64,000 nt of DNA from Mycobacterium sp. EPa45 (GCF_001021385.1 NZ_CP011773.1:5642001-5706000), one strand, 5' to 3'. Counted from the first letter of the stretch, positions 9,056-18,223 are shown. The notes: a model not told the origin generated them from the sequence alone. Program-made: numbers and translations.

Positions 9056-9511
9056 CTAGGCGAGGGTCATGCCACCGGGCTTCTCCTCGATTGCGGCACC
9101 GGCCGGTGGGTACCGCTCGGCCAGGCCGGCCATGAACAGGTAGCAGCCGGGGATCCGCGGCGCGCCATCGGTGTACCGGTGGCGAAATTCGCTGGGGCTC
9201 ACGCCGACCAGTTCACGAAACCTCGTGGAGAACGAACCGAGGCTGGTGAAGCCCACCGTCATACAGACCTCGGTGACGGTGAGATTGGTGGCGCGCAACA
9301 GATCCTGGGCCCGCTCCACTCGCCGGCGCGACAGATGCTCGGCGGGCGACATACCGTACGTCGCGGTGAACAGCCGCTGGAAGTGATACTTGCTGATGCC
9401 CGCGACCGCGGCGAGCTGTTCGAGATCGAGCGGCTGGTCGTAGTGCCGGTCGGCGTGATCGCGAGCGCGGCGCAGGTGGTGCAGCACGTCATCGGATGCG
9501 CGCACAGGCAT
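9056..9511 (-). CDS. AraC-family transcriptional regulator (DNA-binding domain only)
   Basis: A 151-residue protein that is essentially a two-helix-turn-helix AraC domain. The first HTH is LDLEQLAAVAGISKYHFQRL and the second is LTVTEVCMTVGFTSLGSFST, followed by FRELVGVSPSEFRHR, the family signature. There is no ligand-binding N-terminal domain, so ligand sensing must be absent or lie in the short C-terminal tail. It probably controls the adjacent VOC gene 10 bp downstream. The pair lies in the insertion between lpqG and hpt. Confidence 0.88.
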   Translation of the reverse strand: MPVRASDDVLHHLRRARDHADRHYDQPLDLEQLAAVAGISKYHFQRLFTATYGMSPAEHLSRRRVERAQDLLRATNLTVTEVCMTVGFTSLGSFSTRFRELVGVSPSEFRHRYTDGAPRIPGCYLFMAGLAERYPPAGAAIEEKPGGMTLA

Positions 9512-9603
9512 GACCGTCAGTATGCGCCGGGCGCCGAGATCGACGAAATGTTGCGATCTACTCGCACTTCCTCGGCCAAACGTCGGTTTGGGCGAGAAGG
9601 GCG

Positions 9604-10173
9604 CTAGACCTGATACACCCTGGGCTCGAGGGTGCCGATGAACGGTAGGTCGCGGTAGCGCTCGGCGTAATCCAAGCCGTAGCCGACGACGAACTCATTG
9701 GGGATGTCGAAGCCGACGTATTCGATGTCAACGTCGGCGCGCACCGCATCGGGCTTGCGCAGCAGGGTGCACACTCGCAGCGATTTGGGATGGCGGGTGG
9801 CCAGGTTGCGCAACAGCCATGACAAGGTCAGCCCGGAGTCCACGATGTCCTCGACGATCAGCACATCGCGGTCATGGATGTCGCGGTCGAGGTCCTTGAG
9901 GATGCGGACAACCCCGGACGACGACGTCGACGATCCGTAGGAGCTGACGGCCATGAATTCCAGCTGGGTCGGCAACGGGATCGCGCGGGCCAGATCGGTG
10001 ACGAACATCACCGCGCCCTTGAGGACCGTCAGCAGCAACAGGTCCTGACCGTTCAGCGAATCCGCGTAGTCACGGGCGACCGACGCCGCCAGCTCCGCCG
10101 TGCGGGCGTGAATCTGCTCTTGTGACAACAGGACCGATTTGATGTCCCCGGGATACAGCTCGTGCGCCGACAC
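9604..10173 (-). CDS. hpt: Hypoxanthine (purine) phosphoribosyltransferase
   Basis: Salvages hypoxanthine and guanine to IMP and GMP with PRPP in the cytoplasm. The sequence carries the catalytic/PRPP motif [16 protein letters not shown], the flexible-loop region [11 protein letters not shown], and the C-terminal [20 protein letters not shown] segment typical of the family. The GTG at 10173 is chosen over GTG 10179 because a TACAGT box lies exactly six bases upstream, giving a leaderless mRNA of 189 codons. The next gene upstream on this strand, tilS, ends 39 bp away; the hpt -10 lies in that gap. This order (hpt, tilS) is conserved in mycobacteria. Confidence 0.95.
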   Translation of the reverse strand: MSAHELYPGDIKSVLLSQEQIHARTAELAASVARDYADSLNGQDLLLLTVLKGAVMFVTDLARAIPLPTQLEFMAVSSYGSSTSSSGVVRILKDLDRDIHDRDVLIVEDIVDSGLTLSWLLRNLATRHPKSLRVCTLLRKPDAVRADVDIEYVGFDIPNEFVVGYGLDYAERYRDLPFIGTLEPRVYQV

Positions 10174-10179
10174 GTCCAC

Positions 10180-10185
10180 ACTGTA
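10180..10185 (-). promoter_or_regulatory. -10 box for leaderless hpt
   Basis: TACAGT on the minus strand, six bases before the GTG at 10173. It fits TANNNT with transcription starting on the start codon. No clear -35 is visible. Confidence 0.45.
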
Positions 10186-10212
10186 TCCACGAGCACGGCG
10201 TTACAACCAATC

Positions 10213-11169
10213 TCAGACCGGCTGCGTGTACATCGTCAGCCTGCCGTCGCGGCGCGCGGCGAACAGCCTTTGCCGCCGTTGGTCCGAGCCGACCGCCACC
10301 CCGCCCTGCCCATGCCAGGCGGTGACCAGCGCGTCCACCGCGCGGATCTGCTTGTCGGTCAGGTTGGCCGCCCCGCCCCGCAGCAGCCAGCCGCGGATCA
10401 CCCGGCGCCGCACCGCGGTGGGCAGGGTGGCCAAAGCGGTGACCGCTACGGTCTCGCCGGTGTCGTCGAGAGCGGCGGCCGCCAAAGCGTCCAGGGCGTC
10501 AGTGTCCTCCCGCAGCGCGGCGGCGGTGCGGGACAGCGCCTCGGCGACGCCACCGCCGAGCACATCCTCGAGCAGCGGCAGCACCTCGGTGCGCAACCGC
10601 ACCCGGGTGAAGCGGGAGTCATGGTTGTGCGGGTCATCCCACGGCGCCAGGCCCAGTTCGGCGCAGGCTTCATGAGTCGTGCCGCGGCGAACTCCCAGCA
10701 GCGGTCGGTACCACGGCGGGTCGCAGGCCCGCATGCCGGCGATCGACCGCGCGCCCGACCCGCGGCCCAGCCCCAACAGCACGGTCTCAGCCTGATCATC
10801 GAGGGTGTGCGCCAACAGCACCGCGGCGTCGGCGCGTGCAGCGTCCAGCGCGGCGTAACGGGCAGCGCGGGCGGCAGCCTCGGGCCCGCCGTGGACGCCC
10901 ACCTGCACCCGCAACACCCGGGCGTCGACGCAGCCGACGTCGTGAGCCTGCCCGCGAGCGGCCTCGGCGACTTCGTCGGAACCGGGTTGCAGGCCGTGAT
11001 CGACGATCAGGGCGGTGGTCGGCAGTGTCGCCGCGGCCGCCGCCGCCAGGGCCAATGAATCCGGTCCGCCGGATAGCGCGACACACCATGAGGTGGCGCC
11101 GGGCAGGTGCTCGGTCGCGAAGCCGGCCACGGTGGCCCGCAGGGCCGCTACAGCACCCGGTCGATCCAC
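10213..11169 (-). CDS. tilS: tRNA(Ile)-lysidine synthase
   Basis: Forms lysidine at C34 of the minor tRNA-Ile(CAU) using ATP and lysine, so that it reads AUA. The N-type PP-loop SGGPDSLAL lies near residue 33, followed by TTALIVDHGLQPGS and HTLDDQAETVLLGLGRGSG, which are hallmark TilS segments. The C-terminal region is the short mycobacterial form. The GTG at 11169 is chosen because it matches the VDRPGAVAALR-type N-terminus of the family; this start overlaps the end of the zinc metalloprotease gene by 22 bp. Longer forms reaching 11223 would lie deeper inside that gene. Confidence 0.93.
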   Translation of the reverse strand: MDRPGAVAALRATVAGFATEHLPGATSWCVALSGGPDSLALAAAAAATLPTTALIVDHGLQPGSDEVAEAARGQAHDVGCVDARVLRVQVGVHGGPEAAARAARYAALDAARADAAVLLAHTLDDQAETVLLGLGRGSGARSIAGMRACDPPWYRPLLGVRRGTTHEACAELGLAPWDDPHNHDSRFTRVRLRTEVLPLLEDVLGGGVAEALSRTAAALREDTDALDALAAAALDDTGETVAVTALATLPTAVRRRVIRGWLLRGGAANLTDKQIRAVDALVTAWHGQGGVAVGSDQRRQRLFAARRDGRLTMYTQPV

Positions 11170-12194
11170 CGCTGCGGGTCTTCGATCTCGTCGGGCAGCG
11201 GCAGGGTCTGCGCACTGGTCCATACCGTGTTGAAGCGGTCCATGCCGACCCGGTCCACCACGTGGTCGACGAACGCCTTGCCGCGGGTGTACTGACTGAG
11301 TTTGGCGTCCACCCCGAGCAGCGCTCGCAGCAGCCGCTGCAGTGGCGGCTGCTTGCGCTGGCGGCGTTGGTCGAACCGGTTGCGAATCGTCTGCACCGAC
11401 GGCACGACGGCCGGGCCGACCGCGTCCATGACGTGGTCGGCATGGCCTTCGAGCAGTGTGCCGAGCACCAACAGCTGGTCGAGTGCCACTTGCTGCGGCT
11501 CGGACTGCACCGCCCGCATGAACCCGAGGATCCCCGCGTCGTTGGCGCCCAACGCACCCATGCGCCGCTTCTTCACGAACTCCGCCAGCCGTCCCACGAC
11601 CTGCGCCACATCGTCGGCCGCATCTGAGGTCAGGACGCCCAGTGCCTGCGACATGTGTTGTGCCAGCCAGGGATTGGCGGAGAACTGCACTCGGTGGGTG
11701 ACCTCATGCAGGCACACCCACAGCCGGAAATCGGCCGGCGACACCCGCAGCTGGCGCTCGACGGCGATGACGTTCGGATAGACCAGCAGTAACAGCCCGT
11801 CGTCGGTGCCGGTCTCGGCGAACGGGTCGTACTGGCCGAGGATCCCCGAGGAGATGAACGCCAGCACCGCGCCGGTCTGCGCGCCGGTGACGCGGCCGGT
11901 GATCAGGTTGGTGGGTTTGTCAGTGCCGCCGGTCATCACCCGCATCGAGTCCGACGCCGCACGGATCCAGCCCTGCCGATCGACGATGCGCGCGTCGGGA
12001 ACGGGGGCATCCCCACCCATCCGGGTGACCTCGCGGACCGGGCCTTCGGCTTTGCGTGCGGCGGCGGCCAATTCATCGACGGCCTGGTTGCGGGTGTAGT
12101 CGGTGGCCGATGGCCCCGGCCGGGCCAGCCGCGCGCCAACCGTCCCGGCGAATGCCCAGTCGACGGCGCGCCCGACCGTCACCGATGAGGTCAT
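11148..12194 (-). CDS. Zinc-dependent metalloprotease, DUF2342/Rv3626c family
   Basis: A 348-residue protein of the actinobacterial DUF2342 family, annotated elsewhere as a zinc-dependent metalloprotease or F420-biosynthesis-associated hydrolase. The zinc motif HEVTH is in the segment WVCLHEVTHRVQF; a probable further ligand lies in the later LLEGHADHVMDAVG segment. No signal peptide is seen, so it should be cytoplasmic. Its physiological substrate is not known to me. The ATG at 12194 overlaps the stop of the PBP4 gene (ATGA), and the 3' end overlaps tilS, so the three genes are probably translated together. Confidence 0.85.
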   Translation of the reverse strand: MTSSVTVGRAVDWAFAGTVGARLARPGPSATDYTRNQAVDELAAAARKAEGPVREVTRMGGDAPVPDARIVDRQGWIRAASDSMRVMTGGTDKPTNLITGRVTGAQTGAVLAFISSGILGQYDPFAETGTDDGLLLLVYPNVIAVERQLRVSPADFRLWVCLHEVTHRVQFSANPWLAQHMSQALGVLTSDAADDVAQVVGRLAEFVKKRRMGALGANDAGILGFMRAVQSEPQQVALDQLLVLGTLLEGHADHVMDAVGPAVVPSVQTIRNRFDQRRQRKQPPLQRLLRALLGVDAKLSQYTRGKAFVDHVVDRVGMDRFNTVWTSAQTLPLPDEIEDPQRWIDRVL

Positions 12195-13573
12195 GAGCCG
12201 CACCCGCAGGTGCGCAGCACGCCGGCCAGTGCGTCGAGTGCTACCCGGCCCATCGGCCCGGCATCGTTGGAGATGAAGGCGAACGTCAGCACCCGGCCGC
12301 TGGCGTCGGTGACCACCCCGGCCAGCGAGTTGATCGCCGTCAGCGACCCGGTCTTGGCGCGCAGCCAGCCGGCCGAGGAAACGTTGGGGTCGCCGCCGAG
12401 GAAACGATCCGACAGGGTGCCGCTGCCGCCGGCGATCGGCAGGACGTCCAGTAACGGCCGCATGGCCGGCTGGTCGGGTCCGGCCGCGGCCTGGACCACC
12501 TCGTCCAGCGTCTTCGCGGTCAGCCGGTCCAGGGTGGACAGCCCGCTCGAATCGAACAGTGCGGCGCCGGTCATGTCGACGCCGGCGCCGGACAGCTTGT
12601 TGCTGATCGCGTCGACCGCCCCGGCGAAGCTCATCGGGCGGCCGGTGGCCTTGGCGACCTCGCGGGCGATCGACTCGGCCATCACGTTGTCCGAGGCGTT
12701 CATCATCTGCCGCAGCCGCTCGATGAGCGGCGCGCCCAGCACCGAGGCGAGCTGCCGGCCGGTCGGTGGCCCAGGTGCCATGGTGACCTTGGCCGGGTCG
12801 ACGCCCAGCGCGGTGGCCAGGGCCCGTCCGGCGTCGAGTGCGGGGGTCCGCGACCGCGCCGAATCGACCGTGGTCGGCTGGATCCGGCCGGCGTCGATCA
12901 TCACCGACTGCATCGGGGCGATGTCGCCGCCGTCGATGTCGGCGGGATCCCAGCCGGGCGCGAAATCCGGCCCGCTGTACAAGGAATCGTCCACCTGGAC
13001 CGCCGTCGCGGTGATTCCGCTCTTGCGCACCTGGTCGGCGAGGTCGCTGATCCGCGCCGCGCCGCGATACCAGGTCTCCTGGCCCGCCGGTGCGGCCGAC
13101 AGGATCGGATCACCGCCGCCGACGAGCACCACGACCCCGGGCTGGCGGGTCTGGTCCGCCGCGACGACGGTCGTGGTGACCCGCTCGTCGCGGTTCAGCG
13201 CCAAGAGGGCGGCGCCGGTCGTGAGCGTCTTGTTGGTCGACGCCGGCAGCAGCGGCACGTCGGCGCGGTGCTCCCAGAGCTGATCGCCGGTCGTCGCGTC
13301 GGTGACCCGGCCGGTGACATTGCCGAGGTTGGGATCGGCGACCGGCATCGCCAGTGCGGCCGTTAGGCCGGCAGCGGTGGGCACCGGCGCGGAATCCGAC
13401 ACCGGGACGACGCCCGGACTGGCGGTCACCAGCGCATGGCCGGGCGGTGCCTGCGCAATGCTGGTGTCATCGTGGGTCAAGACAGCGGCTATCGCCACAA
13501 CGGCCGCGACCAGCACGATCACCGCCACGGCGAGCACCACGTGCGCCCAGCGCCACCCGCGAGTCGGGCTCAT
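12191..13573 (-). CDS. dacB: D-alanyl-D-alanine carboxypeptidase/endopeptidase, PBP4 (DacB) class
   Basis: A class C-type penicillin-binding protein that trims peptidoglycan side chains or cross-links outside the membrane. An N-terminal membrane anchor (about residues 8-32) precedes the catalytic domain. The three active-site motifs are present: SxxK in PASTNK, SxN in NASDNVMAE, and KTG in RAKTGSLTAI. At 460 residues it matches the M. tuberculosis Rv3627c type. The ATG at 13573 is chosen because an AGGAG lies just upstream (CAGGAGAACG) and because the in-frame extension upstream adds only charged residues ahead of the anchor. It is divergent from ppa. Confidence 0.93.
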   Translation of the reverse strand: MSPTRGWRWAHVVLAVAVIVLVAAVVAIAAVLTHDDTSIAQAPPGHALVTASPGVVPVSDSAPVPTAAGLTAALAMPVADPNLGNVTGRVTDATTGDQLWEHRADVPLLPASTNKTLTTGAALLALNRDERVTTTVVAADQTRQPGVVVLVGGGDPILSAAPAGQETWYRGAARISDLADQVRKSGITATAVQVDDSLYSGPDFAPGWDPADIDGGDIAPMQSVMIDAGRIQPTTVDSARSRTPALDAGRALATALGVDPAKVTMAPGPPTGRQLASVLGAPLIERLRQMMNASDNVMAESIAREVAKATGRPMSFAGAVDAISNKLSGAGVDMTGAALFDSSGLSTLDRLTAKTLDEVVQAAAGPDQPAMRPLLDVLPIAGGSGTLSDRFLGGDPNVSSAGWLRAKTGSLTAINSLAGVVTDASGRVLTFAFISNDAGPMGRVALDALAGVLRTCGCGS

Positions 13574-13743
13574 CGTTCTCCTGAGGCTCTTTCTGGCTTC
13601 CTTCGTCTCATTGTGCCCAACCACCCCGCAGTGCAGGCCGGCGCGGGCGTTAGGGTTAGGCCGCGTCGCCGGTTCGGCGGGCAGGAGCGAAGCGACCCGG
13701 GGATCAGCTCGGCGATCGAAATCAGCGAAGAAGGAGTCGCACG

Positions 13744-14232
13744 GTGCAGTTCGACGTCACCATCGAGATCCCCAAGGGCCAGCGCAACAAGTACGAGGTC
13801 GACCACGAAACCGGACGCGTCCGCCTCGACCGCTACCTCTACACCCCGATGGCCTACCCCGCCGATTATGGCTTCATCGAAGACACCCTGGGTGAGGACG
13901 GCGACCCCCTGGACGCGCTCGTGCTGCTGCCGCTGTCGGTGTTCCCCGGTGTCATCGTCGAGGCGCGCCCGGTGGGCATGTTCAAGATGGTCGATGAGGC
14001 CGGCGGTGACGACAAGGTTTTGTGTGTTCCCGCGGGCGACCAGCGCTGGGACCACATCCAGGACATCGGCGATGTCCCGAAGGACGAACTCGAGTCGATC
14101 CAGCACTTCTTCACTCACTACAAGGACCTCGAGCCGGGCAAGTTCGTCAAGGGCTCCGACTGGGTCGGGCGTGCCGAGGCCGAGGCTGAGGTGGAGCGCT
14201 CGCGGGAACGGTTCGCGACCGACGGCCACTGA
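13744..14232 (+). CDS. ppa: Inorganic pyrophosphatase (family I, soluble)
   Basis: Hydrolyses pyrophosphate to drive biosynthetic reactions forward. The 162-residue protein has the family I signature [11 protein letters not shown] (about residues 54-64) with its metal-binding Asps, plus [20 protein letters not shown] upstream. The GTG start at 13744 follows an AAGGAG motif with good spacing. It is divergent from the PBP4 gene with a 170-bp gap, the same order as Rv3627c-Rv3628 in M. tuberculosis. Confidence 0.97.
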   Translation: MQFDVTIEIPKGQRNKYEVDHETGRVRLDRYLYTPMAYPADYGFIEDTLGEDGDPLDALVLLPLSVFPGVIVEARPVGMFKMVDEAGGDDKVLCVPAGDQRWDHIQDIGDVPKDELESIQHFFTHYKDLEPGKFVKGSDWVGRAEAEAEVERSRERFATDGH

Positions 14233-14244
14233 GGCACCGTGGGG

Positions 14245-15633
14245 TCAGGCCGCGTTGACACCGTCGCGCGGGTCGGGTCTTCCAGGTCTGGCGGTGCCGG
14301 CGGATTTCCTGTTCCGGTCCGGCTTGCCCAGCAGATCCCCACGTCCGCTATTCGCGGGTGCGGGATCGGCCGGGGCTGCCGAGCGTGCCTGCTTTGCCTG
14401 GCCGCGCGTGCCGGCAAACTGCCGCGCCGGCGGTCGGGCCGCACGGGGCAACGCGCTGCCGACCGACCTCTCGACCCCCTGCGGCTGGGAACCCACCAGC
14501 GGGTCCGACGCCTGATTGTCGACTGAGTTCGCCGTAGGCCGTGTTGAGGTCACCGGTGCAGTCGAGGCCGCCCGTTCTGGGCTGGGCTGCTGCAGCGGGT
14601 AGAGCCAATTGTTGAACTCGTTGAGTTGGTGCACCTGTGTGTCGCTCAAGTGAAAGCCGACGGCACCGGCCGCGATCTCGACGACCTGGGTCAGTGGGTG
14701 CTGAGCATGGTAGACGGCATATGTCGTCTTGCCGTCCTGGCTGTAGAAAAGCTCCTTGTCCTCAATTTGATCGACGGTGGCGTAGCACTCGGGACCCATG
14801 TTCGAGTGAATGGCCAGGAAGCCGGCCACGTCAACGACCAGTGAGGCGAGCGGCCGATACCAAACCCATTGGAAATTGGCGACGGGGTCGCCGACGATGA
14901 TCACCGAGGTCACTTGCAGATCAACACCGGTATCGGCCGGGTTGCGGGCACCGTCGGCAGTCGCGCCGATGAGATCGGCCATGACGCTCACCAGAGGGTG
15001 ACCGGCGGCCCACTGCTTGATCCCCCAGGGACTGCGCGGGTCGGATACCAGCACGATCTGGGTTCGGCTCGGGTCGAGCAACCCGGCCGCGTAGGCCTGT
15101 TCGGTTGCATCGCCGACAGCGTCGGCGCCTTGCGAGTAGCCCGAGTACACGACATAGGGGTTGTCGGTGGCCGCCTGCAGCCCCCGCATGGTCTGCAGGT
15201 TGTGGTCGATGGCGAGGTTCACGGACTCGTCGTAAGTGGGCGCGAAGATCGGCAGCCAGGCGCCGGACTGGCCGGAGACGACCGGGAACAGGGATTGGGG
15301 GAACTCGACGATGGCCGTGTCCAGATTGCCGCGCATTGGATCAATCCGCGGGTAGAGCGTCTTGTCGTCAGTACCCGGGGTGTTCACCAGCACTGCGCCG
15401 GTGGGCACGCCGAGGTCGTCGATGAGCCAGCTGGTACTGCTGGTACTGATTCTGGCGTCGCTCAGTGCGGGGTGGCTGCCCGCCTTGAGATCGTTCAACA
15501 CCCCGGCGCTCGTCGGCGGGGTCTGGGCGGCCTGGGCGAAGCCGCTGGGGGACAGCAAGGCCGGGCCCGCCAGAACCAGACACCCCGCGCATCCAACGGC
15601 AACGGACTCGACGGCCCGCCTGACGATGCCCAT
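14245..15633 (-). CDS. Secreted PE-PPE-domain alpha/beta hydrolase (esterase/lipase-like)
   Basis: A 462-residue exported protein. A signal peptide (hydrophobic about residues 10-35, ending near FAQAAQ) is followed by a PE-PPE-type serine hydrolase domain without any PE or PPE N-terminal domain. The nucleophile elbow is VVYSGYSQGADAVGDA, and the segment TSVIIVGDPVANFQW probably supplies the acid residue. After about residue 350 comes a Ser/Pro/Ala/Arg-rich, low-complexity tail with no recognisable fold. Family members are esterases acting on medium-chain or mycolyl lipids. It is convergent with ppa (12 bp between stops). Confidence 0.82.
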   Translation of the reverse strand: MGIVRRAVESVAVGCAGCLVLAGPALLSPSGFAQAAQTPPTSAGVLNDLKAGSHPALSDARISTSSTSWLIDDLGVPTGAVLVNTPGTDDKTLYPRIDPMRGNLDTAIVEFPQSLFPVVSGQSGAWLPIFAPTYDESVNLAIDHNLQTMRGLQAATDNPYVVYSGYSQGADAVGDATEQAYAAGLLDPSRTQIVLVSDPRSPWGIKQWAAGHPLVSVMADLIGATADGARNPADTGVDLQVTSVIIVGDPVANFQWVWYRPLASLVVDVAGFLAIHSNMGPECYATVDQIEDKELFYSQDGKTTYAVYHAQHPLTQVVEIAAGAVGFHLSDTQVHQLNEFNNWLYPLQQPSPERAASTAPVTSTRPTANSVDNQASDPLVGSQPQGVERSVGSALPRAARPPARQFAGTRGQAKQARSAAPADPAPANSGRGDLLGKPDRNRKSAGTARPGRPDPRDGVNAA

Positions 15634-15804
15634 GTCCCCGACCCCCGTTCACGGCGCATTGAGCCGCTCTTCGGAGTTAAGACCGCATCGAAGGGCGGGC
15701 GTCGTGTTTCGGCAAAGAGATGTGACGAAACATTTGAAATTCCATGAATTTGCCTGGCCGTAACAGTAGGTAACCCGGCTGTCCTTTGGCTTTTCGATGA
15801 TGAG

Positions 15805-16344
15805 TTGGTGTTGTTGCACCAGGGCATCGGTCTCGAAGCCTTCAACGAGTTGCCGGACCGCAAGGCGGTCCACGCGCTCTACGAGTGCTGCAACAGCGTG
15901 ACGCTGGCCCGCGACCTGACGCGCGGCCGCCCCTATGCCGATCGCACCGAGCTGTTCCGCCGGGCCGACGACCTGCTGTTCTCGCTGTCGGAGTCCTCCA
16001 TCGACGACATCCTCCAGGCGTATCCGCATGTCGGGCGTCGACCGGGCAGCACGAAGTCGCAGGCCGAGCAGTGCTCGGTGTGGGACTCCTCGCCGGAGGT
16101 GATGGCCGAACTGACCGCAGCGGTCGACGCCTACAGCGCACACTTCGGTTTCGGTTTCGTCATGCACATCGGCGGTCTGGCTCGTGAGGCCTGCGCCAAG
16201 TCGGTCATCGCGGCCGTGCGCGACCGGATGCACCACGACCCCGAAACCGAACGCAAGGTCGTGTGCAACGAACTGGCCCGGATCAACCGCAGCCGGCTCG
16301 AGAGGATGCTCGGTCCTGAGGGCGGCTACGACAACTGGGGTTAA
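15805..16344 (+). CDS. 2-oxo-4-hydroxy-4-carboxy-5-ureidoimidazoline (OHCU) decarboxylase
   Basis: Last step of the urate-to-(S)-allantoin pathway, decarboxylating OHCU. The 179-residue protein shows the UraD layout: GLEAFNELPDRKAVHALYECC at the start, SESSIDDILQAYPHVGRR (the usual motif is an AHPxIG-like loop) and FGFGFVMHIGG followed by the ELARINRSRLERML helix. The start is uncertain: TTG 15805, GTG 15808 or TTG 15811/15814 are all in frame and no strong ribosome-binding site is seen. No urate oxidase or HIU hydrolase gene is adjacent, so its pathway partners must lie elsewhere. Confidence 0.8.
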   Translation: MVLLHQGIGLEAFNELPDRKAVHALYECCNSVTLARDLTRGRPYADRTELFRRADDLLFSLSESSIDDILQAYPHVGRRPGSTKSQAEQCSVWDSSPEVMAELTAAVDAYSAHFGFGFVMHIGGLAREACAKSVIAAVRDRMHHDPETERKVVCNELARINRSRLERMLGPEGGYDNWG

Positions 16345-16347
16345 TGT
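16342..16347 (+). promoter_or_regulatory. -10 box inside the OHCU decarboxylase stop codon, for a leaderless esterase gene
   Basis: TAATGT begins at the TAA stop of the upstream gene and ends six bases before the GTG at 16354, the expected spacing for a leaderless transcript. Confidence 0.4.
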
Positions 16348-16353
16348 GCAGGC

Positions 16354-17304
16354 GTGGCTCTGTCGTTGGATCCTGAACTACTGACCCTGCTGGAGCCGTT
16401 GATGGCGGCGACCGCCGCTCTCGAGCCGCCCGCGATCGGTGACGTCGCCACCCGCCGGGAACGGGCGATCCCGTTGTTCCAGCTGTTGGCCGCTTCCCGG
16501 GACCCGGTTGACGGCGTCGAGGTGGCGCGGCACACGCTGCCCACCGACGACGGCGCAGAGCTGGATCTGGCGTGGTTCTTCCCCAGCGCGGGACTGTCCG
16601 GCAGCGCCGTCCTGTACCTGCACGGTGGCGGCATGATCTACAGCCTGGCCGAGACCGCTCCGGCCTACGACGCGGCGGTGCGGGCCTATGTCGCCGGCTC
16701 CGGTGTTCCGATGCTGTTGGTGGATTACCGTGTGGCGCCTGAACATTCGGACCCGACTCCAGTCGAGGACTGTTATTCGGCGCTGCGCTGGCTGTTCGAT
16801 AACGCGGCGAGACTCGGAGTGGACCCGGCCCGGATCGCTGTCGCCGGCGACAGTGCCGGCGGCGGCCTGGCCGCCGGGGTCAGCCTGCTGGCCCGTGACC
16901 GCGGTGGCCCGGCGCTGGCCGCCCAGCTGTTGATCTACCCGATGCTCGACGACCGCACCACCACCCCGGATCCGCGGCTGCCGACCGAAGCGCTGACGTG
17001 GACCTACGACGACAACATCACCGGCTGGAGCGCGCTGCTCGCCGGCGACGAACCGTCGGTGTACGCCGCGCCGGCCCGCGCGCAGGACCTGACCGGCCTC
17101 CCGCCGACCTACATCGACGTCGGAGACCTCGACATCTTCCGCGACGAGGACATCGCCTATGCGGCACGCCTTTCCGCCGCCGGGGTGCCCACAGAGTTGC
17201 ATGTGCATCCCGGTTGTCCGCACGCCTGGGAGGCGTTGGCGCCTACCGCGGCGGTGTCCAAGCGGGTGGTTGCCGACCGGATCCGCAGGTTGCGCGCGAT
17301 CTAG
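16354..17304 (+). CDS. Alpha/beta hydrolase, hormone-sensitive-lipase family esterase
   Basis: A 316-residue HSL-type (Lip/LipH-like) esterase. It has the oxyanion motif YLHGGGMIYS (about residues 88-97), the DYRVAPEH segment, the nucleophile elbow GDSAGGG, and the C-terminal acid and His in DVGDLDIF and HPGCPHAWE. There is no signal peptide. The start GTG lies ten bases after the previous stop, and a TANNNT box overlaps that stop, so it may have its own leaderless mRNA. Its stop codon overlaps that of the opposing hydrolase gene by 3 bp. The substrate is unknown, probably a short-chain ester. Confidence 0.88.
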   Translation: MALSLDPELLTLLEPLMAATAALEPPAIGDVATRRERAIPLFQLLAASRDPVDGVEVARHTLPTDDGAELDLAWFFPSAGLSGSAVLYLHGGGMIYSLAETAPAYDAAVRAYVAGSGVPMLLVDYRVAPEHSDPTPVEDCYSALRWLFDNAARLGVDPARIAVAGDSAGGGLAAGVSLLARDRGGPALAAQLLIYPMLDDRTTTPDPRLPTEALTWTYDDNITGWSALLAGDEPSVYAAPARAQDLTGLPPTYIDVGDLDIFRDEDIAYAARLSAAGVPTELHVHPGCPHAWEALAPTAAVSKRVVADRIRRLRAI

Positions 17305-18146
17305 CCGCCGACAGTGCTTGCGGTTGTGGCGAATTCGGCGATCAGACCGGCCAGCGCATCGGGCGCGTCGAGCATCGAGAAGGTCCGCGCATTCGCGATG
17401 ATCTCCAGCCGGGAGTTGGGCAGCGCAGCGGCGAGCCTGCGACCGTCGGCTTGAGGGAAGAAGGCGTCATCGGCCGACCACGCGATCAAAGCCGGCTTGG
17501 CGAACTGCGGCAGCTTGGCCGCGGCGTCGAGAGTCGTCTGCCGGGTCAGCGATCCGGTGAAGCAGCGCAGATTCTCGGCGATCGCGCGGTCGCGGACGGC
17601 CGTGCGGGTCCATTCGGCGGTCAGCGCGTCGAGGTTGGTGTGGGCCAGCGCGCCATAGGCGCGACGCCGTACCGTCCGCAAACGCATGCCCTGCACCGCA
17701 ATTCGCCATAGCACCGGCACCTTGGCCGCGGCGATGAAGGGCGCCAGAATCGGCGGCGGAAAGTGTTCGAAGGCATCACAGCTGGTAAGTACCAGGGCGC
17801 CGAGCCGGTCGGGGAACTCGGTGGCCACGACCTGGGCGACAGCTCCCCCGGTGTCGTTTCCGACGAGCACGACGTCGTCGAGCCCGGCCTTATCGAGGAA
17901 CTCGGCCACCATCGACGCAACGCCGCGCATGGTCATGTCCGCGCTCGGTCGCATCGCTGTCTGGTGTGCACCGAGCGGCCAGGTCGGGACGATGCAGCGC
18001 AGTCCGTGCCGGGCCAGCCGGGCGCTCAACGGCCGCCACAGCGACCCGCCCATCGCGTACCCGTGGATGAAGACCAGCGGCCTGCCGGTCGGCGGTCCTG
18101 CCGTTTCGTAATGGATGGTTCCGCTACTGAGCTCTACGGTGTGCAT
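17301..18146 (-). CDS. Alpha/beta hydrolase (haloalkane dehalogenase/epoxide hydrolase-like)
   Basis: A 281-residue hydrolase with HGYAMGGSLW near the N-terminus, a nucleophile elbow LVGNDTGGAVAQV with Asp in the nucleophile position (an Asp favours the dehalogenase/epoxide hydrolase branch), and a late AWSADDAFFPQADG acid region. The C-terminal His expected for the triad is not obvious: the final segment reads IIANARTFSMLDAPD, so the triad may be incomplete. ATG 18146 is chosen because GAGGGAGAT lies upstream at good spacing. It is divergent from a TetR-type repressor that probably controls it. Confidence 0.82.
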   Translation of the reverse strand: MHTVELSSGTIHYETAGPPTGRPLVFIHGYAMGGSLWRPLSARLARHGLRCIVPTWPLGAHQTAMRPSADMTMRGVASMVAEFLDKAGLDDVVLVGNDTGGAVAQVVATEFPDRLGALVLTSCDAFEHFPPPILAPFIAAAKVPVLWRIAVQGMRLRTVRRRAYGALAHTNLDALTAEWTRTAVRDRAIAENLRCFTGSLTRQTTLDAAAKLPQFAKPALIAWSADDAFFPQADGRRLAAALPNSRLEIIANARTFSMLDAPDALAGLIAEFATTASTVGG

Positions 18147-18174
18147 GACGATCTCCCTCGTGACGACAAACAAA

Positions 18175-18185
18175 CAGACAGTCTG
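18175..18185. promoter_or_regulatory. Candidate TetR operator between the hydrolase and its regulator
   Basis: CAGACAGTCTG is a perfect palindrome (five-base arms, one central base) in the 77-bp region between the divergent hydrolase and TetR genes. Size and position suit a TetR-family binding site that could repress both genes. No experimental support. Confidence 0.45.
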
Positions 18186-18223
18186 CATGTAAGATACCGA
18201 CAGGATGTACGGAAATACAAGAG

